From Geminicoccaceae bacterium (GTDB lineage: Bacteria; Pseudomonadota; Alphaproteobacteria; Geminicoccales; Geminicoccaceae): 64,000 bases of DNA. The notes under the pieces are model-generated. The model did not search any database and had not been told where the DNA came from. It saw only the letters and a program-made list of their open reading frames with translations. The stretch is from NCBI GenBank assembly GCA_020638495.1, contig JACKIN010000001.1:744001-808000 (forward strand), read 5' to 3'. Shown piece after piece: positions 26,947 to 35,540 of the stretch; the stretch's first letter is position 1; every line of letters starts with the position of its first letter. The translations under genes were made by a program, and so were the position numbers.

Positions 26947-27774
26947 TCAGCCGGGCTCGCTCTCCGCCTCGAAGGTCAGGCTGAACTCGTCCGCCCGATT
27001 GCGGTTGATGGTCAGCTCGACCGGCGCGCCGTGCTCGTCGAGGTAGATCATCTCCATGGCCATGATCGGCGCACCCTCGTCGCAGTCGAGCCGGCGGGCG
27101 AGCTCCGTGTCGGCCACCTCGGCCCAGACGGTGACCTTCGCCCCCCGGAGCCGGATGCCCAGATGGCGCTGAACGGAGCGGAAGACGACCACGTCGTCGA
27201 AGTGCTCGCGCCTCAGATGGTCGCCGACCGCCGGCGGGAAATGAAAGGTGTTGAAGGCGATGGGGCGGGAATCCTGGAGCAGGATCGCCTGCAGGCAGAA
27301 GGTGTGGTCGCCCGGCCCGAGGCCAAAGACTTCCTGCGCCCTGGCCGAGCGGCGACGGCGGTAGTCGAGGATTTCGATCTCCCGGCCCCTGGTCGAGGCG
27401 ATGATCGAGGCCAGGGTGTCGAAGCTGAAGCTCGCGCCGGGCTTCGGCGGCGGGCTGGTGACGATGCTGGGCTTGGCCGACTGCTTGCGCACCCGCCCTT
27501 CCGCCTCGAGCTCGCGGAGCGCGTGCCGCACCGTGATGAGGCTCACGCCGAAGAGCTTCGCGAGATCGGCCTCGCGCGGCAGGATGCTTCCCGGCCGCAG
27601 GCGGCCGGCGAGCATCGGCTCGCGGATGATGTCGGCGATCTGCCGGTAGAGCGGACCCTTGCGGCGGTCCGGCGCACGTCCGGCGAGGAGGCCGAGCAGC
27701 CCGCCCGCCTCGTCCTCTCCCCGTGCCCCGGATCGAGCCCAGCCGGTGCGCTCTGCCTTACCAGTCGCGGGCAT
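26947..27774 (-). CDS. GntR-family transcriptional regulator (HutC/UTRA type)
   Basis: Winged-helix regulator, 275 residues. The GntR DNA-binding domain (GPLYRQIADIIREPMLAG, LPREADLAKLFGVSLITVRHALRELEAEG) is followed by a UTRA effector domain (HTFCLQAILLQDSRPIAFNTFHFPP, ADTELARRLDCDEGAPIMAMEMIYLDEHGAPVE in outline). The ATG at 27774 lies within the end of the SDR gene (17-base overlap), so translation is coupled. It is the last gene of the TRAP-SDR operon and likely its repressor; a GT...AC palindrome before dctP is the candidate site. The effector is presumably the transported acid or a catabolite. Confidence 0.9.
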   Translation of the reverse strand: MPATGKAERTGWARSGARGEDEAGGLLGLLAGRAPDRRKGPLYRQIADIIREPMLAGRLRPGSILPREADLAKLFGVSLITVRHALRELEAEGRVRKQSAKPSIVTSPPPKPGASFSFDTLASIIASTRGREIEILDYRRRRSARAQEVFGLGPGDHTFCLQAILLQDSRPIAFNTFHFPPAVGDHLRREHFDDVVVFRSVQRHLGIRLRGAKVTVWAEVADTELARRLDCDEGAPIMAMEMIYLDEHGAPVELTINRNRADEFSLTFEAESEPG

Positions 27775-28537
27775 AGCCGGCGGTCCAGCCACCATCGATC
27801 ACCAGGGTGTGGCCCGTCACGTAGGAGGCGGCCGGCGACGCCAGGAAGAGGACGCCATTGGCGATCTCGGCGGTGGTGGCCGGCCGCTTCATCGGAATCG
27901 CCGCCATCTGCCCGGCGTGCAGGTCCTGAGCCCGGCTCGCCGGGTCCTGCATCCAGCGTTCCCAGGCCTCGGTCGCGGTCGAGCCAGGCGCCACGGCGTT
28001 GACGCGCACTCCATCGCCGGCGAGCTCGATGGCCATCGAGCGCGTCAGGTTGATGACCGCGGCCTTGGCGGCGATGTAGGGGCTCTGCAGGCGCAGCGGC
28101 GCCAGGCCGGTGGTGGACGCGATATTGACGATGGCACCGCTGCCCCGGGCCTTCATTGCGGCCGCCACCACCCGGCTGACCAGGAAGACGCCGGTCAGGT
28201 CGATGGCGAGGATCTGGTCCCAGACCGGAATCGGGAACTCGTCGATGGTCTTGCGGTCGGCGGCGTTCACGCCGATGCCGGCGTTGTTCACGAGGATGTC
28301 GATCCGCCCGTGGCGGCCCATGATCGCGGCGAGACCGTCGGCGATCGACGAACGGTCGGCGACATCGATGACGACGGCGTCGCCCCGGCCGGCCACGGTC
28401 TCGCGCAGCCGCGCCGCGTCGCGGTCCGTGAAGATCACGGTGGCGCCGTTGGCCAGGAGGGACTCGGCCGAGGCCTTGCCGATGCCGGTCGCGGCACCGG
28501 TGACCAGAGCGATCTTGCCTTCGAGGTCCACGTTCAC
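27758..28537 (-). CDS. Short-chain dehydrogenase/reductase
   Basis: Classical SDR of 259 residues, NAD(P)-dependent oxidoreductase of an alcohol or hydroxy-acid group, cytoplasmic. Cofactor motif TGAATGIG (13-20), NNAG (84-87), catalytic Ser141, Tyr154 and Lys158 in ASTTGLAPLRLQSPYIAAK, and the C-terminal GHTLVIDGGWTAG. An Asp after the second strand (FTDRD) favours NAD over NADP. It lies 24 bp downstream of dctM in the TRAP operon and overlaps the GntR gene, so it probably oxidises the imported substrate or a derivative, perhaps to a 2-oxo compound for the divergent dehydrogenase (inference). Confidence 0.92.
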   Translation of the reverse strand: MNVDLEGKIALVTGAATGIGKASAESLLANGATVIFTDRDAARLRETVAGRGDAVVIDVADRSSIADGLAAIMGRHGRIDILVNNAGIGVNAADRKTIDEFPIPVWDQILAIDLTGVFLVSRVVAAAMKARGSGAIVNIASTTGLAPLRLQSPYIAAKAAVINLTRSMAIELAGDGVRVNAVAPGSTATEAWERWMQDPASRAQDLHAGQMAAIPMKRPATTAEIANGVLFLASPAASYVTGHTLVIDGGWTAGYARDW

Positions 28538-28560
28538 TTCATCCCTCCGGGTTCATGGGG

Positions 28561-29835
28561 TCAGCGCCCGACGAGCGTGGGCAGGCCGGTCGACAGGATC
28601 GGAAACAGGCACAGGAGGACGAGCACGGCGATCTCGGCCAGGAAGAACCAGCGCAGCTCCTGCCAGATGGCGCCCATGGTGAGGTTGCCGATCCGGCAGG
28701 TGACGAAGAGGCAGACGCCGACCGGCGGCGTGATCAGCCCCATGGTGACGGCGATCAGCATGACCATCGAGAACTGGTTGTCGTCGATGCCCATCTGCCG
28801 GGTGATCGGCAGCAGCAGCGGCGCGAGCAGCAAGAGGGCCGGCCCGGCGTCGAGGACCAGGCCGACGACGACGAAGAAGGCGGCGCAGACCAGCAGGAAG
28901 AGGAACGGATAGTCGCTGAGATGGGCGAGAAGATCGCGGGTGATGCCCTGCACGCCGCCGAGAATCAGCACGTAGTTGACGATCAGCACCGTCGCCAGGA
29001 CCAGCAGCAGCGCCGCAGTCAGCCGTGCCGCGGCACGAAACGACATGAGCAGCTCGCGCCAGGCGAGCTCGCGGAAGACGACCGTGCCGAGGAGGATGGC
29101 GAGCACCACCGCGATGCCGCCCGCCTCGGTCGGGGTGAAGACGCCGGAGACCGTGCCGAACAGAATGAAGGCCGGCAGGGTCATGACGACGAGGCCGTCG
29201 CGCAGCGCCGGCAGTCGCTGCCCGGCCGGCACCGTCATGGCGCTTTGCGGCAGCTCGCCGCGCAACGACTTGACGAAGACCACGACGGCGCAGGAGAGGC
29301 CGAGCAGCAGCCCCGGGACGATGGCCGCGAGGAAGAGGGTGAGGACGGAGACCTGGGCCACTGCCGCGTAGATGACCATGATGACGGAGGGTGGGATGAT
29401 CGGGCCGATGATGGCCGATGCCACGGTCAGCGCTGCGGCGAAGGCGCGGCTGTAGCCCTCCTTGGGCATGGCGTTGATGAAGACGCGGCCGAGCGAGGCG
29501 ATGTCCGCGATGGCGGTGCCGGAGATGCCCGCGAACAGAATGGACGCGACGACGTTGGCATAGGCGGTGCCGCCGCGCACCCGCCCGACGATGATGGTGG
29601 AGAGCATGATCAGGCGGTCGGCGAGACGGGCACGGACCATGATCTCGCCGACGAGGATGTAGAAGGGTGCCGCCAGGAGCACGAACGAGTCGAGCCCGGC
29701 GAACATCCGGCTGGCGACGTTCAGGAAGGCGAGGTCCTCGACATAGAGCCCGGCCATGGCCGAGAGGCCGAAGGCGAAGGCGATCGGCAGGCCGCCGATG
29801 ATGAGGATCGCGAGGGCCAGGAAGAGCAGGATCAT
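28561..29835 (-). CDS. dctM: TRAP transporter large permease (DctM)
   Basis: Large membrane subunit of a tripartite ATP-independent periplasmic transporter, which uses the sodium gradient to import organic acids. The 424 residues carry about twelve hydrophobic spans and family motifs: AGLDSFVLLAAPFYILVGEIM, AYANVVASILFAGISGTAIAD, IIGPIIPPSVIMVIYA, GVFTPTEAGGIAV and GLITPPVGVCLFV. The ATG at 29835 overlaps the dctQ stop (ATGA). The substrate is set by DctP and is unknown. Confidence 0.95.
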   Translation of the reverse strand: MILLFLALAILIIGGLPIAFAFGLSAMAGLYVEDLAFLNVASRMFAGLDSFVLLAAPFYILVGEIMVRARLADRLIMLSTIIVGRVRGGTAYANVVASILFAGISGTAIADIASLGRVFINAMPKEGYSRAFAAALTVASAIIGPIIPPSVIMVIYAAVAQVSVLTLFLAAIVPGLLLGLSCAVVVFVKSLRGELPQSAMTVPAGQRLPALRDGLVVMTLPAFILFGTVSGVFTPTEAGGIAVVLAILLGTVVFRELAWRELLMSFRAAARLTAALLLVLATVLIVNYVLILGGVQGITRDLLAHLSDYPFLFLLVCAAFFVVVGLVLDAGPALLLLAPLLLPITRQMGIDDNQFSMVMLIAVTMGLITPPVGVCLFVTCRIGNLTMGAIWQELRWFFLAEIAVLVLLCLFPILSTGLPTLVGR

Positions 29836-30353
29836 GCGCCCGCAGCCCCGGTCGGGTCGGCGGCGTCGGTCGGGTCGAGCGGCAGGAAGACGTCGACGGC
29901 CTTCGCCAGCTCGGCGAGCAGCAGGAGCCCGCCGCCGATCACGAGCGCGCCATAGGCGTAGACCATCGGCAGGCCGAGCGTGGGCGAGGTCTGCATGCCG
30001 TTCTTGAGGCAGTAGATCACGCCCTGATAGAGCACGACGCCGGCGAAGCAGGCGGCAAGCAGGTGGATCAGGGCGCTGTGCAGCTTGCGGCAAGCCGGGC
30101 CGCCGACATGCCGGAAGAGCTCGAGGCTGAGATGCTCCTCCCGCAAGCTCACGCCCGCGGCCGCGAGGAAGGTCACCCAGACGGCGCCATAGCGCATCAT
30201 CTCCTCGCTCCAGGAAATCGAGTCGAGCATGACGTAGCGCATGAACACGGCGGCGAGGTTGAGGATGGTGACGGCGATGAGCACGAGGCCGGCGAGCAGG
30301 TCGGCGCCGTCCACCAGCACCCGCACCGTCGTCCGCAGGGCCCGGTACGTCAT
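29832..30353 (-). CDS. dctQ: TRAP transporter small permease (DctQ)
   Basis: Small membrane subunit, 173 residues with four spans (for example LLAGLVLIAVTILNLAAVFMRYV and LIHLLAACFAGVVLYQGVIYCL). It shows the DctQ hallmarks SISWSEEMMRYGAVWVTFLAAAGVSLREEHLSLE in outline, with the conserved W-E-E-R and HL residues. Its stop overlaps the dctM start. It is separated from dctP by a 69-bp spacer with a strong hairpin. The C-terminus is rich in Asp, Pro and Ala. Confidence 0.92.
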   Translation of the reverse strand: MTYRALRTTVRVLVDGADLLAGLVLIAVTILNLAAVFMRYVMLDSISWSEEMMRYGAVWVTFLAAAGVSLREEHLSLELFRHVGGPACRKLHSALIHLLAACFAGVVLYQGVIYCLKNGMQTSPTLGLPMVYAYGALVIGGGLLLLAELAKAVDVFLPLDPTDAADPTGAAGA

Positions 30354-30378
30354 CTATGACCTCGTCGCGGAGGAAGTC

Positions 30379-30408
30379 GGCGACGGCGCCGGGAGCGCCG
30401 CCGTCGCC
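30379..30408 (-). terminator. Intercistronic hairpin between dctP and dctQ
   Basis: GGCGACGGCG (30379-30388) pairs perfectly with CGCCGTCGCC (30399-30408), giving a 10-bp GC stem with a 10-base loop. No T-run follows. In transporter operons such structures protect the binding-protein message or end part of the transcripts, giving more binding protein than permease. That role is inferred here from position. Confidence 0.6.
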
Positions 30409-30422
30409 CGTCCATCAGGGTG

Positions 30423-31481
30423 TCACTCGGCCTGGCCGTAAAGGCGCGCCTCGGCCTCGGCGGCGGCGGCGAGCACCCGGTCGACGGTTTCCTGGCCGAT
30501 CTGGCCGGCGATGAAGTCGATCACCGCCTGCTGCGCCTGCTCGCGGAAGAGCTGCTTCTCGCTCGGCGAGTTGACATGGATGGTCATGCCCTTGTCGCGC
30601 AGGGCGTCGACCGCGGTGATGTCGGCCATCGTCTTGATCGCGTTGGCAGCAGCGCTGTGCAGCGCCACGGCCTCGTGGAGGATCTTCTGCTGGTCCGCCG
30701 TGAGGCCCTCGTAGACGTCGTTGTTGATGATGATGAGGTGGAAGCCGTAGATGTGCTCGTTCACGCTCATGTATTTCTGGACTTCGTAGATGCCGGCGTC
30801 GAGCACGGTGATCGCCGCGTTCTCCTGGCCGTCGACGACGCCGGTGCGCAGCGCCGGGATCAGCTCGGGCCAGGCGATCGGCGTGGCCGAGGCGCCCATG
30901 GCGCCCATGAACTCGACATAGACCTGGCTCTGCATGGTGCGCATCTTGAGGCCGGCCAGGTCGTCCGGCGTCTTGATCTCGCGCTCGTTGTTGGTGAGGT
31001 TGCGAAACCCGTTCTGCGAGAAGCCGAGCGTGCGGATGCCGGTCGCCGCAAGCATCTCCTTGGTCAGGTCCTCGACGATCTCGGTGTTGGCGAACTCCCA
31101 GGCCGCCGCCGACGAGCCGAAGAGATAGGGGATCTGGAACGCCTGCATCGGCGGGAAGAAGGATCCCAGCACCGAATCGTCGGTCAGGGCCATGTCGAGC
31201 GTGCCGTTCTTGACCTGCTCGGTCACCTGCAGCGACCCGCCCAGCGTGTTCCAGAAGATCTCGATCTCCATCTCGCCGCCGGACTTGTAGGCGACGTAGT
31301 CGCGCATCGCCCGCAGACCGACCGACATGCCGTCGGTCGGCGATTCGTTGGCGCCGACGGAGAAGCGGAGCTTGACTTCCGCCGCCGTCGCGCTGCCGAG
31401 AACCACGCCGATAGCGAGGGTCGCCACCGCGCAAGCCGACAGCACGCGGCGCGTCGCGCTCGCAAGACCATGACCACGCAT
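30423..31481 (-). CDS. dctP: TRAP transporter substrate-binding protein (DctP)
   Basis: Periplasmic solute receptor, 352 residues. Signal peptide with a basic start and hydrophobic core (SACAVATLAIGVVLGSATAA), then a DctP domain: KLRFSVGANESPTDGMSV, GSLQVTEQVKNGTLDMAL, IPYLFGSSAAAWEF, the arginine motif NGFRNLTNNEREIKTPDDLAGLKMR that usually binds a carboxylate, and VVDGQENAA. The ATG at 31481 follows GGAGG by 5 bases; a GTG four codons earlier is less likely. First gene of the TRAP operon. It should bind a small organic acid, identity unknown. Confidence 0.94.
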   Translation of the reverse strand: MRGHGLASATRRVLSACAVATLAIGVVLGSATAAEVKLRFSVGANESPTDGMSVGLRAMRDYVAYKSGGEMEIEIFWNTLGGSLQVTEQVKNGTLDMALTDDSVLGSFFPPMQAFQIPYLFGSSAAAWEFANTEIVEDLTKEMLAATGIRTLGFSQNGFRNLTNNEREIKTPDDLAGLKMRTMQSQVYVEFMGAMGASATPIAWPELIPALRTGVVDGQENAAITVLDAGIYEVQKYMSVNEHIYGFHLIIINNDVYEGLTADQQKILHEAVALHSAAANAIKTMADITAVDALRDKGMTIHVNSPSEKQLFREQAQQAVIDFIAGQIGQETVDRVLAAAAEAEARLYGQAE

Positions 31482-31548
31482 CCTTGCCTCCACTGATCTG
31501 TTGCTGATCGCGGGCTATCCTGCCCGCCTCGCCTGCCGACCGGCGGGC

Positions 31549-31577
31549 TTGTGGGACTCGCCGGTAACGATTATGGT
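31549..31577 (+). promoter_or_regulatory. Predicted promoter for the fused E1-lipoyl dehydrogenase
   Basis: TTGTGG (31549-31554) and TATGGT (31572-31577) are 17 bp apart and face the gene at 31631. The -10 box touches the GT...AC palindrome at 31576-31595. Assigned by eye from sigma-70 consensus. Confidence 0.45.
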
Positions 31578-31595
31578 ATTATAAACTTATAAGAC
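31576..31595. promoter_or_regulatory. Candidate GntR-type operator palindrome
   Basis: A 20-bp imperfect palindrome, GT-a-TTATAA-ac-TTATAA-g-AC, with 8 of 10 base pairs symmetric. GT...AC-bounded palindromes are typical GntR-family operators. It is the only AT-rich patch in the neighbourhood and overlaps predicted promoters on both strands, so one bound regulator could control both the TRAP operon and the dehydrogenase gene. The GntR/UTRA protein at 26947-27774 is the natural candidate. Confidence 0.55.
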
Positions 31596-31605
31596 TGGCA
31601 AGCAA
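31578..31605 (-). promoter_or_regulatory. Predicted promoter for the dctP operon
   Basis: On the minus strand TTGCTT (31605-31600) and a perfect TATAAT (31583-31578) lie 16 bp apart. The -10 box and spacer coincide with the palindrome at 31576-31595. The predicted leader before dctP would be about 90 bases. Confidence 0.5.
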
Positions 31606-31630
31606 GCGGCGCCGGACAGGGAGTGGTGGC

Positions 31631-34039
31631 ATGTCGATGTCTGCAACGAAGCGACCGAGGCCGCAGCGGCAAGGTGCCAACCTGCCGGACACCGGGCTCC
31701 TGCTCGAGCTGTTCGAGCAGATGGTGCTGCTGCGCCGCTTCGAGCTGGCCGCCCGGGCCGCCTGCCGCGGCGGCGAGACACCCGGCTTCCTCCATCTCTA
31801 CATCGGCGAGGAGGCGACCGCGGTCGGCGTCTGCGCGCATCTGACGCCGCGGGACTGGGTGACCTCGACCCATCGCGGGCATGGCCATGCCCTGGCCAAG
31901 GGCTCCAATCCCGGTGCGGTCATGGCCGAGCTCTTCGGCAAGGCCGGCGGCATCTGTGGCGGCCGCGGCGGCACGATGCATCTCTACGACCGGACGGTCG
32001 GTCTCTTCGGCACCAACGGTGTCGTCGGCGCCGGCATCGGCCATGCGGCGGGCATCGGCATGGGCGCCCGGCTGCTCGGTCAGGATGCGATCGGCGTAGC
32101 GTTCTTCGGCGACGGCGCCTCGAATCATGGCGCCTTCCACGAGGGGCTCAACTTCGCCGCGGTGCAGCGGGCACCGGCGGTCTTCGTCTGCGAGAACAAT
32201 CTCTACGCCACGGCGACCCCCCTCGCCTCGATCACGCTCAATCCCGAGATCGCGCGCCGTGCCGACGCCTACGGCATGCCCGGCGTGGCGGTGGACGGCA
32301 ACGATGTCTTCGCCGTCTGGCTCGCCATGCAGGAGGCCACAGAGCGCGCCCACTCGGGCGGCGGGCCGACGCTGATCGAGGCCAAGACCTACCGCACCGT
32401 CGGCCATCACGAGGGCGACCCGGTGCTCGGCACCTACCGGACCCAGGAGGAGCTCGACGCCTGGCTGCAGCGCGATCCCATCGACATGTTCCGCCGGCGG
32501 CTGATCGCCGATTTCGGCGTCGCCGACGAGGCGACGCTGGCGGCGATCGAGGCGAAGATCGACCGGGTGGTGGAGGAGGCCCTCGCCTTCGCGCGGGAAT
32601 CCCCCGAGCCGGACCCGCGCACGGCGCGCGACCATGTCTTCGCCGAGCCGCTCAACCCGGCGGTCGCCCTGCGGCGCCGGCCGGCCGGCGCCACCCGGGT
32701 CCAGGGCTGGCTCGAGGCGGTCCGCGACGGCATTGCGGAGGAGATGCGCGCCAATCCGACCATCCAGTATCTCGGCGAGGGCACGGGCGAGCGCGGCGGC
32801 AGCTTCGCCCATACCAAGGATCTGTGGCAGGAGTTCGGGCCGGCGCGGATGGTCGACACGCCGATCTCCGAGCAGGGCTTCACCGCCGCCGCCATCGGTG
32901 CTTCGGCCATCGGTGCCCGCTCGGTGTCCGACCTGATGTTCGCCGACTTCGCCTTCGAGACGGCCGGGCAAATCTTCCTGCAGGCCGCCAGGCTCCGCTA
33001 CATGAGCAATGGCGCCATCAATGCGCCCGTGGTGGTGCGCGCCAGCGCCGGTGCCCTGCGCAGCTCGGGGCCGCACCACAGCGGCAGCTATCATGCCGTC
33101 TTCGCCCACATGCCGGGCCTGATCGTCTGCCTGCCGTCGACGCCGGCCGACGCCAAGGGGCTGATGAAGACGGCGCTCAGGGCTGCCGATCCCGTCATCA
33201 TGCTCGAGCCGAAGGCGCTGTTCGCCTCGAAAGGGCCCGTTCCGGAGGGCGAGCATTTCGTCCCCTTCGGCGTGGCCCGGATCGCGCGGCAGGGTGGCGA
33301 CATCACCGTCGTCGCCACCGGCCAGCTCGTGCATACGGCGATCGAGGCAGCCGAGCGCTTGAGCGTCGCGGGCATCGAGGTCGAGATCGTCGATCCGCGC
33401 ACGATCATGCCGCTCGACGTCGAGACCATCGTCCTGAGCGTGCGAAAGACGCATCGCCTGCTGGTCGTCGACGAGGACTGGGCGATGTGCGGGCTCGGTG
33501 GCGAGATCGCGCAGACGATCAACGAGCTCGCCTTCGACGAGCTGGACGCGCCGCCCGGCCGGCTGCATACCGCCCCCACCTCGCACCCCTTCGCCCCGGC
33601 GCTCGAGCGGGCCATGCTGGTGAGCGCCGACCGGATCGTGGCGGCCGTGCGCGACGTGATCGAGGGTCGGCCGCCCGTGCCGGACCATTGGCGGAGCACG
33701 ACCGGGCTCGCGGCGCCCGTGGCGGCTCCGCCGGCGACCACACGGGCGCCCGAGCCGAGGCCCGCAGCGAGGCCGAAGGCCGCGAGCGGCGAGGACGAGC
33801 CGATCCTGATGCCGTTCGGGGACCTGACCGTGAGCGAGGGCACGCTCGTCGGCTGGCGCAAGGCCGAGGGCGACAGGGTTGCCGAGGGCGAGCTGGTCGC
33901 CGAGATCGAGACCGACAAGAGCGTGATGGAGATCGAGGCACCCTGCGCCGGAACGCTGAGCCGGATCGAAAAGCCCGTCGGCGCCGTGGTGGCGATGGGC
34001 GTCCGGATCGGCAGCATCCGCAGGGCGAACCGCTCCTAG
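31631..34039 (+). CDS. Fused 2-oxo acid dehydrogenase: E1 alpha, E1 beta and lipoyl domain in one chain
   Basis: Thiamine-diphosphate-dependent dehydrogenase of 802 residues. Residues about 25-330 are E1alpha: TSTHRGHGHALAKG, GGRGGTMHLYD and the TPP motif GDGASNHGAFHEGLNFAAV to VCENN (about 160-190). Residues about 355-690 are E1beta: NPTIQYLGEGTGERGG, DTPISEQGFTAAAIGAS, and transketolase C with VATGQLVHTAIEAAE. After a Pro/Ala linker, residues 720-800 form a lipoyl domain with the attachment lysine in EIETDKSVMEIEAP. E1alpha and E1beta are normally separate genes and the lipoyl domain sits on E2. No E2 catalytic domain or E3 is in the window. RBS GGGAG precedes the ATG. Substrate (acetoin, branched 2-oxo acid or other) unknown. 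Confidence 0.9.
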   Translation: MSMSATKRPRPQRQGANLPDTGLLLELFEQMVLLRRFELAARAACRGGETPGFLHLYIGEEATAVGVCAHLTPRDWVTSTHRGHGHALAKGSNPGAVMAELFGKAGGICGGRGGTMHLYDRTVGLFGTNGVVGAGIGHAAGIGMGARLLGQDAIGVAFFGDGASNHGAFHEGLNFAAVQRAPAVFVCENNLYATATPLASITLNPEIARRADAYGMPGVAVDGNDVFAVWLAMQEATERAHSGGGPTLIEAKTYRTVGHHEGDPVLGTYRTQEELDAWLQRDPIDMFRRRLIADFGVADEATLAAIEAKIDRVVEEALAFARESPEPDPRTARDHVFAEPLNPAVALRRRPAGATRVQGWLEAVRDGIAEEMRANPTIQYLGEGTGERGGSFAHTKDLWQEFGPARMVDTPISEQGFTAAAIGASAIGARSVSDLMFADFAFETAGQIFLQAARLRYMSNGAINAPVVVRASAGALRSSGPHHSGSYHAVFAHMPGLIVCLPSTPADAKGLMKTALRAADPVIMLEPKALFASKGPVPEGEHFVPFGVARIARQGGDITVVATGQLVHTAIEAAERLSVAGIEVEIVDPRTIMPLDVETIVLSVRKTHRLLVVDEDWAMCGLGGEIAQTINELAFDELDAPPGRLHTAPTSHPFAPALERAMLVSADRIVAAVRDVIEGRPPVPDHWRSTTGLAAPVAAPPATTRAPEPRPAARPKAASGEDEPILMPFGDLTVSEGTLVGWRKAEGDRVAEGELVAEIETDKSVMEIEAPCAGTLSRIEKPVGAVVAMGVRIGSIRRANRS

Positions 34040-34193
34040 GCGACGACCCCGGATGCTCTTGGCATGCCGGAGCCGCCGTTGCGGGACCGGACCGGGCTCG
34101 TGTCGGCCGGCGAGGCTCGGAGAGAGCGGCGGATGCGGAAATATTGGACGATCCCCGTATCGCTGGACACGCGGGTTGAACGGCGCTCTACTG

Positions 34194-34217
34194 ATTCACA
34201 CAACCGTTGACGTGAAT
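34194..34217. promoter_or_regulatory. Inverted repeat upstream of Liv-type operon
   Basis: ATTCAC (34194-34199) and GTGAAT (34212-34217) form a perfect 6-bp inverted repeat with 12 bases between. It lies in the 244-bp spacer before the substrate-binding gene at 34284. An operator is possible; no regulator gene is adjacent. The rest of the spacer shows no clear promoter or gene. Confidence 0.3.
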
Positions 34218-34283
34218 GCGGATCAATGACGCTGCGGCCCCTCGACTGCGAGGAGCCGCGATAGCGCCCTGGGGAGAGAAAAC

Positions 34284-35534
34284 ATGGTGCATTCGATTGT
34301 CCATCCCAGTCGTCGTCGACTGCTCGCCGGCATCGGTGGCGCCACCCTGCTCGGCGGCATCGGTGCGCCGCATATCGTCAGGGCACAGGCCGACACGGTC
34401 CGTTTCGGTCATCTCACGCCGCTCACGGGATTCCTCGGTCCGCTCGGCGCGTACGCGCAGATGGGCGTGACACTCGCCGTCGAGGAGATCAACGCGGCCG
34501 GCGGCGTCATGGGCCGCCCGATCGAGCTCTTGCTCGAGGACAGCGTCAACCCGGCGACGGCCTCCACGAAGGCCGAGCGCTACATCACCCGCGACAATGT
34601 CGTCTGCATCATCGGCGAGATCAGCTCGGCCTCGGGCCTCGCCATCGCCCAGGTGGTCGAGCGCCACCAGAAGCTGTTCCTCAACACCGGCTGCAACTCG
34701 GATGCCCTGCGCGGCAGCGACTGCAACCGCTACATGTTCCACGTCGAGGCCTGCAACACGCAATACGTCAAGGCGGTGGGCACCGCGCTGCTGCAGCGGG
34801 GCCTGATCGACGGCAAGAAGATCTACTTCCTCACGGCAGACTACGCCTACGGCCATGATCTGTCCCGCGTCGGCAAGCGGTTCGTCGAGGGCAATGGCGG
34901 CGAAGTGGCCTGGGAGGATCTGGTGCCGACCGATTCCACCGACTTCAGCGCCTACATCCTGAAGATCCGCCAGGCCCAGCCGGATCTGATCGTCTCCAAC
35001 CTCGCCGGCAATCAGATCACCAACTTCGTCAAGCAATATGCCGAGTACGGGCTGGACATCCCCTATGCCGGCTTCGGCTTCGACACCGCCCTGGCCTGGG
35101 GCGCCGGCAAGGGCACTTTCGGCGGCGAATGGCCGGTCGTCTGGCATCACGACCTCGACGTGCCTGCCTCGCTTGCCTTCGTCGACGCCTTCACGACGAA
35201 ATTCGGCAAGCCGCCGGAGAACCAGGCCTGGGGCGACTACGTTGCCGCCAAGGTCCTCGCCGCCGCCATGAACGAGGTGGAATCGACCGACACGGCGGCC
35301 CTCCTCGAGCATTTCGGCAAGGAGCCGAAGCTCGACATCCTGAAGGGGCGCGAAGGTTATTTCCGCGACTGGGACCACCAGCTCATGCAGGAAATGTACA
35401 CGATGACGGCGCGGCCGGTCGACGAGGTGCAGAACGAGTGGGATCTGATGGTGCTCGGCCCGCCCGTCCCGCCGGCGGACGAGGCGCTGGAGTCGATCGC
35501 ACCGACCCCCGAGGAGAATGCCTGCGAGCTCTAG
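34284..35534 (+). CDS. ABC transporter substrate-binding protein, branched-chain amino acid/amide type
   Basis: Periplasmic binding protein (Peripla_BP_6 type I fold), 416 residues. The N-terminus HPSRRRLLAGIGGATLLGG followed by APHIVRAQA is a twin-arginine-type leader, so it may be exported folded. The domain opens VRFGHLTPLTGFLGPLGAYAQMGVTLAVEEINAAGGV in outline and continues with CIIGEISSASGLAIAQV, a pocket region NTGCNSDALRGSDCN and YFLTADYAYGHDL. Family members bind leucine-type amino acids, urea or amides; the ligand here is not evident. First gene of a three-gene importer operon. Confidence 0.92.
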   Translation: MVHSIVHPSRRRLLAGIGGATLLGGIGAPHIVRAQADTVRFGHLTPLTGFLGPLGAYAQMGVTLAVEEINAAGGVMGRPIELLLEDSVNPATASTKAERYITRDNVVCIIGEISSASGLAIAQVVERHQKLFLNTGCNSDALRGSDCNRYMFHVEACNTQYVKAVGTALLQRGLIDGKKIYFLTADYAYGHDLSRVGKRFVEGNGGEVAWEDLVPTDSTDFSAYILKIRQAQPDLIVSNLAGNQITNFVKQYAEYGLDIPYAGFGFDTALAWGAGKGTFGGEWPVVWHHDLDVPASLAFVDAFTTKFGKPPENQAWGDYVAAKVLAAAMNEVESTDTAALLEHFGKEPKLDILKGREGYFRDWDHQLMQEMYTMTARPVDEVQNEWDLMVLGPPVPPADEALESIAPTPEENACEL

Positions 35535-35540
35535 GCGCAG

